NCBI GenBank assembly: GCA_950295325.1
Contig: OX485804.1
Coordinates: forward strand, 47,742,001 to 47,802,000
Reading direction: 5' to 3'
Length of the DNA stretch: 60,000 bases
DNA from: Polytrichum commune
Taxonomy: Eukaryota; Streptophyta; Polytrichopsida; Polytrichales; Polytrichaceae
Below, piece by piece: positions 36,823-48,720 of the stretch. Within the stretch, counting starts at the first letter, position 1, and each line of letters begins with the position of its first letter. Under the pieces are notes generated by a model. That model saw nothing but the letters and a program-made list of their open reading frames with translations, was not told where the DNA came from and made no database searches. A program made the position numbers and the translations under genes.

Positions 36823-38215
36823 TAGTGGTATTTCAAGTCAAGTTTCTCCCTAAGTTTCTAGCTTTTTATCCTAGTGCACGATTCCTCACGCATTGAAACA
36901 CGATTCTTTCTTAGTTAGGCTCTCTATTTCACTCCTTCAATCTCATAGGAATAATAAGACATTACTTTTGTTGATTCAAGTCCTCAAAATTGGGATTTGC
37001 TTTCATGGAGCAGACTATGGCCTTCTTCAACCTCCTTTGTCACGGACAATTGAATTATGACATTGAACCATCTGAGAAAAATGCTATTATTTGCAATCAG
37101 ACTCTGATTGTTTCATAAACTTCTTAAAGATTGACACCATATCTTTCTCTCCAAACTTAGATGCAAAATTTACATACACCTATACGATCTCAATCAAGAG
37201 ACATAATGCGCAAACTACATTTGAAACGTTGCGTTGATTGCTTGCAAATTTCCAAGGCACCACCAGGTAACTAATTACTCTAGAATTAAGGAATCACTCC
37301 TCATCCACAAAATTGACTTCATAAAACCAACCCACCTGCTTTGGCTTCTTTCACAAGAGAACAAGTCACTCATACTCTTTCACCACAGACCATAGTTTAG
37401 ATGTACAACTCTATCCCAATTAGTTCACATGCAACAAGACTATAGACTTTAAACACTATATTCGTTGAATAAAGACTTTAGAAAGTCTCAAAATAAATGC
37501 AAATGATTTAATATTTAGTTTAATTTCTTATTGCAATGACATGTATTTGTGCCAAATTGGTTAGTGCCATCCATGCAAATCGCTTTATTTCATCTAAATT
37601 AAATCACATTCAATAAATTAAAAATGTGATTTTTTGTTCTTTATTTGAAAATCATGGCCTTAAATAGTCTCAAAATGATGAAAAAATCTCCAATTACCAA
37701 ATATAATGATTTAAGCAAGAATTCCAACAAAATGATAATACATCTAAACCCAAGAAATCACTCCTTGATCACTCCTTGATGGCCGAACAATTGAGATCAC
37801 AACCTAATTTCAACATTGAAAGTATGCAAGAGTAAATGTTGTCTAGTACAATCACCCTGGAGGTAATACACCCATTTAAACATTGAACAATTGACTACAA
37901 TTATGTATCACACATAAATGATTCAAGATGACTTTAAAAAAATAAAAAATTCAACAGAGTTATGCAATCACGATAGGTATGTTCTGGATTCCTCTTTTTG
38001 TACAAAAAAATCTCTACTTATACGAAAACAAAGATCAAATGCACTTGGTTGGAGGAGATGTAGCTCTTCCTAACAAACCATGGCCCCTTTGAATCTTTCT
38101 TTCCTAAATCTCAAGGCCATAGACATGCACTTTACACGTCTTTTAATTTTTCCTAGTTTAAAGTAAGCCTATTTATACTATTATTTCCTTATTATCTAAT
38201 ATTTGACCCCAAAAA
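36823..38215. other. Gene-free AT-rich region
   Basis: No gene or clear repeat. It may include the leader or LTR of the retrotransposon whose gag relic follows, but no LTR ends could be paired. Confidence 0.35.
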
Positions 38216-38800
38216 ATGTACACCACACAAGCCAACCCACTATTTTTTCCCATTCTTCCGTCTGTAATACCTAACCCAAACACAAGCTCCAACATGGCAG
38301 CTAATCCCCCACTTAGAATAAACTGTGTAGTTAATCTACGCCATTTTCAAGGTAGACCAAGAACAAATCATGATGTCCACGTTAAGAAAATTGAAATTGC
38401 ATGTGCTACAAACAATGTCCTTGCTTATAAGCAGATGGAAGTGTTTGTAGCTACTTTGCAAGAAAATACGTTTTTGTGAGTTCTTGTCAAACACCTTTTG
38501 TTGATTGGGATGCACTCAAAAATGCGTTCTTATTATGTTTTAGACCCTTGGGGCTGGGAAATAGTTTAATGGAAAATTGAGAACAATTCGGATTGGTATA
38601 AATGAAAGCGTTGATAGTTATTGGGGACAGATGAGTGATATTTTGCTAAGAATGGGAAATCGTCGTATTTTCGATAACTACCTAAGAAATATTTATATAG
38701 GAGGTTCATACCCCTTTGAATTGAAGATTTATGTGAGGTGATGTACCTTGGAAAGGGCACTTGGCAAAAAACGTAGAAACTAAGTGTGATCAAATATAGG
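38216..38800 (+). pseudogene. Broken LTR-retrotransposon gag
   Basis: Three reading frames read in turn give a Gag-like series: LRHFQGRPRTNHDVHVKKIE (frame from 38216), VDWDALKNAFLLCFRPLG (about 38500-38550), and LRTIRIGINESVDSYWGQMS followed by LLRMGNRR and IYIGGSYPFELKIYVR (about 38575-38740). This order matches the retrotransposon Gag domain of plant Ty3/gypsy-type elements as I know it. Frameshifts and stops separate the parts, so it is dead. No reverse transcriptase or integrase motif was seen nearby. Confidence 0.65.
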
Positions 38801-40391
38801 GTCTACTATATAAATTATGGGTAAATTTTGTAAAATAATTACATATAATATAGGGTGTTCCAATGTGTGCAAAACATGATTATATATAATATAGCATTTG
38901 ACATAATAACCTAAAATCACCTAAGTGGTACATATAAAATACCATGGACATAAAGGGCTAGATATGAAAAATCATATACCTTGCACTTCAATTGTTGATT
39001 GTTTGTGAAGAATCAGGCATGGAAGAAATCACTTGTGAGATGTCTCCAAAGGTTTCAAGGGGTTGGGGCCTGAGAAAGTAAGGATTTCTGCAAGGACTAG
39101 GGTTAGGGTTAGGGTTAGGGCATCACATTGGACATTTCAAATCATAAATAATACCTTCATATGTGTAGCTAGGTAGGTGTATTTTGCTCGCATGGTGTGG
39201 GTTGTGTGTCCGATGTGTAGGTTTGGAAGATCGAGGCATCAATTTCCAATTGTAATGAAGAACTCGTCAAGTCTTGGGCGCACCATGCACCACCTCCTGA
39301 CCCGCACTTTCAATTGCAATGGAAAATCTCTTAGTGGAGGACATGCAAGATCTACAAGACTTCTTCAAATGATATTATCCCAATTAGTGTGTATTATTAT
39401 TTGGAACTACGCAATGCTATAGAGTCTTTTTCCTTTGCTAGAATTGGTAAGGAAAATGTTGCACACCAGTTAGACACAATGTTGGAATGCAATTAGAAAG
39501 AACTTTGCTTTGGCTTCCTTTTGTCATTTTCCAATCTGAATTATCATTTTTTTTCACGAAAGCCATAGATGTTTAAAGATAAGGCAAATTGGCAAATTGG
39601 GTTTGTCAGTTATAAGTGTCCGGCACTGTATATAACTATATATTGAGAATGTAACATTTCACCAAGCAAAGTCATTATTTATCTTGTACTAAATCTAGTC
39701 ATTATGTTCTATAATATCCAAACAACCTATTGAACTTGCATTTGTAAAATTTGAACTCCTAAATGAGATGTTATTGCATTGCGTAGCTCCGAATAGTAAT
39801 ACGCATTAATTAGGATAATCCGGTGTAGCCCTTAGAGGTGTTGAGTTCTTGACGTTGCATCCTAAGAGCCAATAGATTTTGATTTTGAGTCTTTAAAGTT
39901 CACTTCACGTGCACGTTCTCCAACTAGAATGGTTCACTAAGTGAACATCATATCTATGAGACCATAAACCCCTATTATTATGTAGTCAAACCTCATAACA
40001 TTAAGTAGCAATGCTAGCAAGGCACCCATCGAGTACCTACAATAATACCTCAACAAAGAAGGGAAAAGCTTGCAAAGCAAGGGTGAATGAACGGATAATT
40101 AAACAAATATAGTAGCTTCAAAAACGTATCGAAGAGGTTTTCAATGCGGGTGTCGGGAGACTTTTCCAAAAAGTGCAACTACCTTTTTGATCTCACCAAC
40201 TTTCCCGTTTGCTTTATAGCTATTTAGATTTGTTTAGATCGTAATTTAGCATATATTAGAACCTTTACCACCACTTGGCATTAGTTTTGTCCTAGAAACC
40301 AACATAATCAATTCTAGCATTGAAAGTAACTACCCAAATAGATTAAAAATAGCATGAGTAAAACTCAAACTTAATACTACCTTTGCTCTTG
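38801..40391. other. Gene-free region
   Basis: No gene recognised. It contains the short telomere-like tract at 39098-39120. Confidence 0.4.
39098..39120 (+). repeat. Interstitial telomere-like repeat (TTAGGG, about 4 copies)
   Basis: Four GGG blocks separated by TTA, 23 bp. The unit is TTAGGG rather than the TTTAGGG usual in plants; the telo-box at 20796 in this window shows the TTTAGGG form. Confidence 0.85.
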
Positions 40392-40431
40392 AAAGAGCAT
40401 CAAACCGGCACGCGCCGGTTTGATGCTCTTT
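40392..40431. repeat. Perfect palindrome, 18-bp arms, 4-nt loop, Harbinger-like ends
   Basis: AAAGAGCATCAAACCGGC is followed by ACGC and then the exact reverse complement. The outer word GAGCATCA is the same as at the 5' end of the PIF/Harbinger element at 55941 in this window. It could be the ends of such an element brought together by internal deletion, or an independent hairpin. Confidence 0.85.
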
Positions 40432-41503
40432 TGAGAAGGTCAAACTAGGATTGCTACTTAATGTTTTGACCATATGACACTAAATATTAGATTTAGTGTA
40501 ATTGCATATTGAGATTATTAATTAAGGTGTAAACCACAGGCGTGACTTTAAATCTACGTCCAACTTCCTTCAAATCTACCCAAAAAATGTGACCTCACTT
40601 TCAGCAACCGTAGCTAAAGATCTATAGTTTTTTGACAAAATCCAACCGTATAGATGTTTGTAGGTTTGAGGTGACTATTCACAGTCTAAATTTTAAACCT
40701 TGAAGTTCAAGTATGTAGGAGATTATAATAGGAATGTCAATAGTGGTCTTGAGGGCAGTAGTTTAGAAATTAAATTAGGGTTGGTTTTTCTTTATCAAAC
40801 CTCCACTCAAATCATCCCCAAATGACAAAATGTTACCCTCGTTCGAAAGAGGGGCAATATATTTACTCAATTCAGCTCACAACTCTTTAAACCATTATTT
40901 TTTCATTGTTTGGGAAGCTTTATAATATGAGGCATCAATGCCACAACTGCGCACCTTCCACATGGATTTACACCACCAACACATGTGCAACTAAAATTCC
41001 AACGGTATCGTATCCACCTAGATGTTTAAGGATATGGTGCATTTGAGTGTCATGCAAATGTTTAGATCGATTGGGAATCATTTGCACATAGGGATCAACA
41101 AAAAAACATGTTTAAGATATGTTGCCCCTAAACCACGGAGGTGACCAGTGTGAAGTTTTGGTTCATGGACCGGTTCCATTGTAAACCAATTGAGACCACA
41201 CTCTCATATTTGAACTAATCCAAAAATAATTAACTATGGTGAATCCAAATTATCCATGTGGCAGAACATGGCAGACTTGAACATGAACAAGAGGAGTAGT
41301 TGAAATAGTCAAGAAACCATCCAAACTAGTGTCAAAGGGGTCAAAGCGAACTCTTCACGACCAGATTATGGTCTTATAGGACATCAGGGTTAAGACATGT
41401 GGACATGGTGGAGATTAAGAGAGGTATTTTGAGAACGGTTGTCACTGGATCTCTGTGTTACGAATGTGGTATTTAGCAGAGTAGGACCTAGGGATAGAAG
41501 CTA

Positions 41504-41862
41504 CACTAAATATGATATTTAGTGTCACCAATTCTAATTGTCTTGCTCAATATTAATTGTAAACCATGGTGTAGTGTCATCACCACTAAATGTTAACCCA
41601 ATATTATTTGCATTCCTTGTTAGAGATTTACAGTGTTGCAATTACTATTACCTACCAAGTGGTTTTTCATCCAAATTTCAATCATCCATGACAATATTTC
41701 ATCACAAGTTGCTGATAAGAGAAGGTAAGGATTTGGTCAATGGATGAGCTCATCCATTATTCATGACAATATTTTGTTCAGTTATTTATAAAAAGCATCA
41801 TCCAAGAAGTTATCATAGTGACATGCAATAATACCATATGACACTAAATACCATATTTAGTG
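41504..41862. mobile_element. CACTA-ended repeat element, 359 bp
   Basis: Left end CACTAAATATGATATTTAGT, and the right end read on the other strand CACTAAATATGGTATTTAGT; inverted repeats of 24 bp with one mismatch. Each end is itself a short palindrome. The body is shared with 18110-18479. Similarity to the 18-19 kb locus continues past the right end (to about 41935), so this may be part of a larger repeat rather than a unit that moved alone. A lone palindrome of the same type (ACACTAAATATTAGATTTAG) sits at 40478. Confidence 0.65.
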
Positions 41863-41925
41863 TGGCCCACACTATTCATCACCAACCCACGTTAATTGTC
41901 CTGCAAATATTGGGTGGAAGTTGTC

Positions 41926-42309
41926 ACGGTATGTGGCGTCGGCGGCCGCACCTTATCCGTTGGGCTTCATCCATTTAGAGTTGGATGGATGAACCTTAGT
42001 TTTGGAAAGTAAGGCTCCTCACTTAGGAGCCTCCTCCTTGGCTTGGCATTCTTGCCAAGTCAAGTCTTGTGAGTGAGTGTGTGGAGAGAGCTTGTGTGAG
42101 GTGTAGATTGCATGTTTTTGCAATAAATCTTGAGTTCTTCTCCCCTCTCTTGCACTCTTGGATTATCCCGTGGTGGAGTGAGAGATAGCTTGACTAATTG
42201 TGTGCATTTGAAGAGAGATTTAGAGCTATTATGAGTGTTCTACTCTCTTCCTTCTCGAGCTGCAGTGACACACGATCAGTATTTACACGACAAAGTAGAG
42301 AGCGTGTCA
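41926..42309 (+). mobile_element. Solo-LTR-like segment
   Basis: A GC-richer block of about 380 bp interrupts sequence otherwise related to the 18-19 kb repeat. It starts TGTCACGG and ends GTGTCA; TGTCA at both ends may be a 5-bp target duplication. It contains a GGCTCCT/AGGAGCC hairpin, a CTTGGC/GCCAAG hairpin and an AATAAA followed by a C/T-rich stretch, as in the R-U5 part of plant LTRs. No paired second LTR was found. Confidence 0.4.
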
Positions 42310-44295
42310 AAATTCATGTATGCATTTGCATTCAATGCTTTTGGAGCATACCCAATTAGGTCCCAATTACATATTTAAGTGCACCAGTTCTATAACTATT
42401 AAAAAATATTTAATTTATAGTAGAATATGACTTTATTTATTTATTGAATCATAACTAATATTTAGTACCATTTTCACATTTATCAATATATGTGATTTTA
42501 ATGTCATCTTATTTGTATTTAGTCATTCCACATTATAATAATTTTGAGTGCAATATTACTTGCACTAGTAGAAGACTATGTGAAAAAAAACTAACTATGT
42601 GAAAACGACTACGGTTCTTTTTTGCATAGATTTCTACTAGTGTTGTATGCAATATATGCGCATCCTAATATACATGTATTTTGAATGCATGTGTTGTGCG
42701 ATCTAAGGTCGGACCACAAGTATCATGCCACACTTGCTTATGAAGCGCAAATTATGTAGTATATTAGAAATCAAATTGACAAATTCATAGCCCAATCTAC
42801 ACTGGAGTCTCCACTCACTTGAGTGCACTAAAAGTGGACGTGTGTGCAAAAATGTCACGTTTATGGGGGCGGCATGCTTGCACTTGATTTCTTATCCGCT
42901 AAAAATCCATTAATCATATGCCTTGTGTTCTTGATACACTTGTTCACATATATGGTGACCTTTAAGGGTCAAGTCAACTAATCTCCTCTTAATGAAGCCC
43001 GGATACCCAATTGGACGACTCACAATACCGAAATATTCCAAGGAGGACATGAGTCATGACCTTTGGCAACGGTTTCTCATAGCCATTTGTTTGGGGCTTT
43101 ACATGGACCATGCTCATGCCCATGTGCTAGCTTCTCTCCCATTTGTTGCGGCTCTAAGGTAAGCAAGTATTATCCGGTTACTTTTCTTAAACAAATGTCT
43201 AAATTTGATCAATGTGTGGTTCAGTGAGGATCAAAGAACACACATCACAAAGACACATGTTTAAAAGAGATTAAACCATGTCTTAACTATTCTACATTCA
43301 ATATAGAACCTTGGAAGGACCTATGTATTCAATTAAGGAATCCACAAACATGCACTTCTCATAACCATAACTAAATCAAGGGGGGTCTAATATTCCATAA
43401 GGTTTTTGTTGACGCTTCATTGTAGATTTGCTAATGCAACACAAGCTTCATTGTGTAATTCTAATCGGTAAAAATTGGAGAACATGAAAAACAAACCAAA
43501 TAACACCCACATACCTTTAGAGACGTGGAGATCATGCACATACCCTAGCTACTCTCCCATTCACCGGGGGGCTCTGTAACAGCTGAAACAATGATGCAAT
43601 TGCATTGAATGATTTTTGAATGGTGCATCATTGTTCATTGATACTTATTGGGGAGCAAAGGGGAATGGGGTGGGCAGTTACTTAGTAGGCCTACTTTCCA
43701 GTGGCACAATGGAGTGGACAAAGGTGGTTGATTTTCAAAGGCAGCGGACTAAGTCTTACTGGTGAAGAGTTGGAAGTCTCATGCATTCTTGGACTTGTCA
43801 TAAGATCGTCCAGCTTTTAGGTCACACTACCTTGACGCTTTTAGTTTGATATTGTGCCACTAAAATGTTACACCATGTTCTTCCAAATAAGTTACAAGCT
43901 TTGTCAAAGCCTGGCTCTTGAGACACTTACTAGGTTGTCGTAGGATGAAAGGCCATCCAATTCCATCATAGTTTATAAGCACAGCTGACACTTGCTTTTT
44001 TTTTTATTATTACGGTCTAACATGGCGATGCATTTGCAAGTAATTTGCACTTGGTTATCTCACAGCTGTTTGGAGGTCTGGAGCGCATGATAGTGGGTCA
44101 TTTTACTAGTCTCCTTGGCACCTTTGGCCCTCCTGGGGTTGGGTGGTGGTGTGCAGTTCTTTCTTTGTTCTTCCTTGCAATGAAGATCCTTCATTTGTGC
44201 CCCAAAGAACATAGACAAACAATCAAACAAACAAACAAACAGAACATCTAATTCAAGTATCAAATCCTTGAAGAGGAGGACTTGGTCTGCTCAAC
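42310..44295. other. Gene-free region with repeat fragment
   Basis: No gene seen. 43290-43540 is an inverted relative of 55110-55320. Confidence 0.4.
43290..43540 (-). repeat. Dispersed repeat fragment, inverted relative of 55110-55320
   Basis: CATAACCATAACTAAATCA, TTTGCTAATGCAACAC, GGAGAACATGAA and AATAACACCCACATACCTT occur here. Close forms of all four are found on the opposite strand of 55110-55320, with some rearrangement of order. Confidence 0.6.
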
Positions 44296-44333
44296 TTGAG
44301 CTCCTATATGGAAAACCTTCTATAGGAGCTCAA
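44296..44333. repeat. Hairpin with 13-bp perfect stem
   Basis: TTGAGCTCCTATA (44296-44308) and TATAGGAGCTCAA (44321-44333) are exact reverse complements with a 12-nt loop. No adjoining gene explains it. An (AAAC)n tract lies just upstream near 44223-44240. Confidence 0.8.
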
Positions 44334-46252
44334 AACTATAAAGCTTCATTCCTTGCAGTTGAATTCACCTGAGGTAATACATTGTTGCTCTCTTACCAGT
44401 CCTAGAGAGCTGTTTGTGAAAACACATGGCAACCCACGACTGTTTCAGGTCCTCTGAAACTGATTCCAATGTCAAATCTACTTCTCTGTTTAAAGTACGG
44501 GGCGTTTCTATGCAATAAACCCCTCTCACCATACCATGCATTTGCACTCATATTGTGAACAGCAATTTCCATTTCAAAACAAATTTTCGCAAGCAAAGAA
44601 TCACTTACCTTTTCCCTTTTCCCAATAGCTTATCAGAAAGGTCGAGCCCATCAACTCTCAACCATCAAGAATACATTGACCATTGAAGGTAAAACAAAAT
44701 TCATGCCATTTTGCCCTGCTTTCTTCATCTCTTGATGTTTCTCAGGATCTAGACACACATGTGCCCGTAAATCAAACCAGCCCATTATCAGGTATTACCT
44801 ATTTCAAAATCTTGATGTGAACATTGCAGACTCAATAATGGTAGTTGTGGCATAATCCAAAAGCCCCTACGAACATATGAGATAAACAAGCACATATGGA
44901 TTTTGAATGATATGTTTGATAGCCAAGATCAGTGTTCCCCTCCCTCTTTGCCTTGCCCAAGACTCCCAACCAGACAAGACAATTTCAAGAGCAATGGCCT
45001 GAAATATAAAACAAAATGTAATGAGAAGTACAAGTGAAAGAGAACACATACAGAGGACCATAGTGAGGGTTGACAGACCTCCATCCAGGTCATCACTGCC
45101 ACCACGCAAGCACAACAACTGCAACACATGCAGCAGTAAAATAGAAGATAAACCATGAAGGCCCTCCACTCCAAGCCTCTTTTCTAATCTATCCTGTATA
45201 ACATAGCTAGTGGGTAAGAAGTTGGCAATGGTTTCAAAAGTCACAAATTTGATTTTGAAAGGTCACAAAATTAAATTCCTTGCAGAAACCAGGGTAAATA
45301 TATCCATCGCACTTGCCCATTAACATTGTTCATACACTTGTGCCAGAATGGAATACCTACTTCCCTTAACCTAAGAATCAAATAGGCATCTCCATCTGCC
45401 CATAGTAAAACTTCTACTTCTGATATGAATCTCTAATTCCATCAATTTAAACCTCAGGCTATTATCTGCCTTCAATACTCAAATTGTTGCACAAATCTGT
45501 TGGCCTGAATCTTCCACTTTCCAGATGCAATTGAAGATTCCTTCTACTGCATCCAAATCCAACGTAGCTTATGGATGTCAAGTGTCATAAGGCTCACTTC
45601 AATTCTGAGTGACCTACATGGACAGAAAACTCTTATCCAGTACTCCATTTATTTCTTAATACTACCATAGGTCTAATCTGGTATACACATCATGATCTAC
45701 CCTACCAAGGAATAACTAGTCCATGTTTCCATACGCCCTTCACAATTATGAACAGTTGGTAACAGAAAAGCCTATTCCTCGCAAACTGCAAGGTATCACA
45801 GATAAAGAGCTGAGCTACAGGAGATGGGCATCACCAATACTCACTGAAATAGCATTCTCTATCCTACAAGTGAGGGACAGACACATATCAGCAGAAGTCA
45901 TAGACCCAACCAGGGTGGCTGTTTAAATGGGAGGAGATATGGCACAAGATTCAAGCTGTACACTACAGATGAGTTGGACCACACTAACTGATTGGCTCCA
46001 TTGCCTTGATATCCTCATATCTCAGAGAGATGAGATACAATAGTCAAAGAGGAATCTACCTAGCACTCCCACGTTTCTTTGAAGATGTACCACCCTTCTA
46101 TAGAAATGAAAATGGGGTCATTATTCTTCATTGTTGATGACTCACCAACCAGGAATGTGGACTATTCTCTGATTATCCACTTGTTCTCCAAAGGTGCAAA
46201 TAGCCCAGCTTCATACAGTCTTCTCATAAATATACATGCACCCATCAGAAAT
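44334..46252. other. Region downstream of the LOG2-like gene, one unassigned open frame
   Basis: A 125-codon minus-strand frame (45244-44867) is hydrophobic in its middle and contains FETIANFLPTSYVIQDRLEK near its start. A plausible intron (GTATGTGT... to TTTATATTTCAG) lies inside it, which argues that this is a spliced 3' UTR or a decayed exon rather than one continuous gene. I recognise no family. Confidence 0.3.
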
Positions 46253-48498
46253 TTAGCTCTCCTTTGGGTCACTTGCCCCTTCACCTAAATTTGAGTGGTG
46301 ACTATTTCCTTCGGCTTTCACTTGCTTAGAATCACTCGGCCCTCCACTAAACTTTGAGTGATGACTACTTCCTTCCATTTTCGCATCCCGCATTTCATTT
46401 GGGTCATTTCTGGCCACTTTAATTTCCAACAAGCGATCCACTGGTGTGCGACAGATGGGGCAGCGGCTGGTTTGAAACCTTAATACTTTTGCACACTCAC
46501 TGCACATACACTGGGAAGCCAATACAACTGACGGATCAGTTATTTGTTGTAGTTAAAAGTAGAAAGGAGCGGACCACAATCGATACTATCAAGGAGATTC
46601 TCACATTTTCATCTCTTCAATATTCCTGCACGACAGTGGCCCACACATTCTGCCATGGCAAACATTGAACATAGAATAAAAAAATTCTTCTGATATGCGA
46701 ATATCTATATATAGATGACCACCTATACCATTTTTCTGCAAGCAATTCCAGTGGAAAGAAAAAATTCTAACCATGTGTCGGCAAGGCAGGACAGTGGTAT
46801 CCCGAGGCTCGGACATGCAGATCACACATTCCTTTCCAGTATCGTTACCGTCATATGAACTACCTCCCTGACTGTTTTCAATGCCATAAATCTCCTGAAG
46901 CTCATAACTGAGACCGTCAACCCATATAATCTGCTTTACAACCCGCACAAGATAATTATCATCATCCTTCCTTTCGATAACTGCATGGGTGGCCTGTGAA
47001 TGTACCGAAGACGATAAGGGTCCTCCAATTGGTTCACTTGGTCGAGCTTGCTCATCATCACCTGGGGGCTTCTTGGGTGTTGTCTCTGTTCGAACCACTA
47101 GAGGATATGTGTTCTCATCTCTTGCCTTCACCAACTCCTTGTCATCAAATAGTGCAAGCATTACACCAGTCCCTGGCGCTTGCCTGAATTTCTGACCCAA
47201 ACCTTTTTCAAAACTGATTCGAACCGGGCTAAATATTTGTGGCTTCAAGGGTTCCATCCTGCGATCTGGACCTTCTCTAGAGAGGAAAAAAATACAAATG
47301 CTGCATGCAGAGCAGACATATAGAAATCAATTATGAGTATCTCAGGATTCACAATTGTGTTATCAGGAATACAGTTTTCGTCAACAAGTAGTCATTCATT
47401 GACATCCAAAATACCATCACAACAACTTCCATACGCAACTGACCCCCCTCCCCCCAAATACATTTTCAATACCAAATCCAACACATCAGATGAGCTTAGC
47501 ATTATTGCTGTTGACTCTCACTCCAATAAGATGCCTCCGAAGGTGAACTACAAGAATGTATTCCATTACATAAGATACCAGATAGTTTTCAAGTTCAAAA
47601 CTGGCTTGATCCTCTACACCCAAGTCAATCAAGTCAGTCTTCCCGCTTCAACACGGTCATCAACATTTATGAAATGATCCATTTGTATGAATTCCTTGTA
47701 TTACAGTGCAAACATAAAGTTTTGTATGCCAGATTGTCACAGACCGCCAAATTAGAGTACATGTGTAGAAAGATTGATGGCAAAGAGGGGACAATCACTC
47801 TGCTAAGGTGCCTCCAAAGCTTAACTTTAAGGAAGTGTTTCATTACATAAGATACCAGATAATTTTCAGTCTGAAACTGGCTTGGTCCTCTACACCCAAG
47901 TCAATCAAGGGAAGAGGGACACTTCATCAACATGGTCATCAACATTTATGAACTGTTAAATTTTATGAATTCCTTGAATTACATTGCAAACATGAAATTT
48001 CATATGGTAGAATGTCCCAGACCGACAAATCAGACTACAAGTGCTGAAAGATGGATGGCAAAAAGAAAGGAAAACAATCACATACCTTCCGGCCACCATG
48101 GCATCAAAAGTGAACGCTACGAGATGATACCCCGGATTCTCCTCGTCTTGCTCCAGCCGCAGTGTGGCCTTCTTCAAATTCACATCATTCCGGATCGTGT
48201 TGGCCTTCTGCTCTGCCACTTCAGGAATTGCACGGGGAGGGTTTGGTGGAGGGGGTGGACCTTGCGGTGGCCTGCTATACGGTTGCAACTGCGGGGGGGT
48301 CATAACATAGGGGCCGTTGTTGGCGATGAAATTATGGTGGAAATACTGCGGTGCAGGCACCCCGCCATTATAATTGGGTGGGTAATAGAACGGTACGTGA
48401 TCACCAGGGTATCCCGGTGGTGGAGGGATCATCCGTGCCGGCTGTGGAGGGTTCTGCGAGATGCGGCTGTTTCGCCGGCTGCTTGGCAAGTTCCCCAT
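46253..48498 (-). CDS. LOG2/LUL-type RING E3 ubiquitin ligase
   Basis: Three exons, all in phase: 48498-48086, 47300-46772, 46510-46253 (stop TAA 46255-46253); 399 residues. The protein starts MGN, the N-myristoylation signal known for LOG2 of Arabidopsis; the start was chosen over an in-frame ATG 12 codons upstream for this reason. Residues 5-110 are rich in Pro, Tyr and Asn. The domain typical of this family and animal MGRN1 follows ([11 protein letters not shown] across the first intron, then [37 protein letters not shown]). The RING starts at C296 ([10 protein letters not shown]) with PCRHMCMCSEC and CPIC at 331-334. LOG2 ligases act at membranes with GLUTAMINE DUMPER1 in amino-acid export and in stress responses. 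The C terminus has an unusual tail with a 21-residue unit repeated twice (MEGSSHHS at 359, AEGNSHHS at 380). Confidence 0.93.
47524..48078. repeat. Tandem duplication (2 x about 278 bp) inside LOG2-like intron 1
   Basis: Both units contain TTACATAAGATACCAGATA, CTCTACACCCAAGTCAATCA, GTCATCAACATTTATGAA and a GATGGCAAA...ACAATCAC end. The downstream + strand unit ends right beside the splice donor of exon 1 (48085), and the other unit carries a decayed copy of the donor-flanking sequence. Confidence 0.8.
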
Positions 48499-48720
48499 AG
48501 ATCCAGCTACCTGACTACGCCACAAAAATTCCACTCTCCCTCAGCTCTCTCAACTCCGGAAGCTCATCGATCCTACAACAACTTTCTCGAAACCCTAAGC
48601 ACAAACGCACAACAATAAGAGAAGATTCACACGCCCCGTCCCTCTCCCTTTCCCTCTCCCTTTCCCTCTCTCTGTCTCTATCTCTATATCTCTATTAAGT
48701 ATCTTTCTCTTCCTCACTCG
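48499..48720 (-). promoter_or_regulatory. 5' leader/promoter of the LOG2-like gene
   Basis: Pyrimidine-rich on the + strand, with repeated CCCTTTCCCTCT near 48640-48670 and TCTCTATCTCTATATCTCT after it. This is similar in kind to the leader of the U-box gene. No definite TATA box. Confidence 0.4.

Noticed and set aside
39098-39120. A chromosome end
   Set aside because: Only 23 bp of telomere-like repeat, with ordinary sequence on both sides.
47932-48618. 228-codon + strand frame opposite the LOG2-like gene
   Set aside because: It is antisense to exon 1 and intron 1 of a well-supported gene and has a Trp/Arg-rich, non-protein-like composition.
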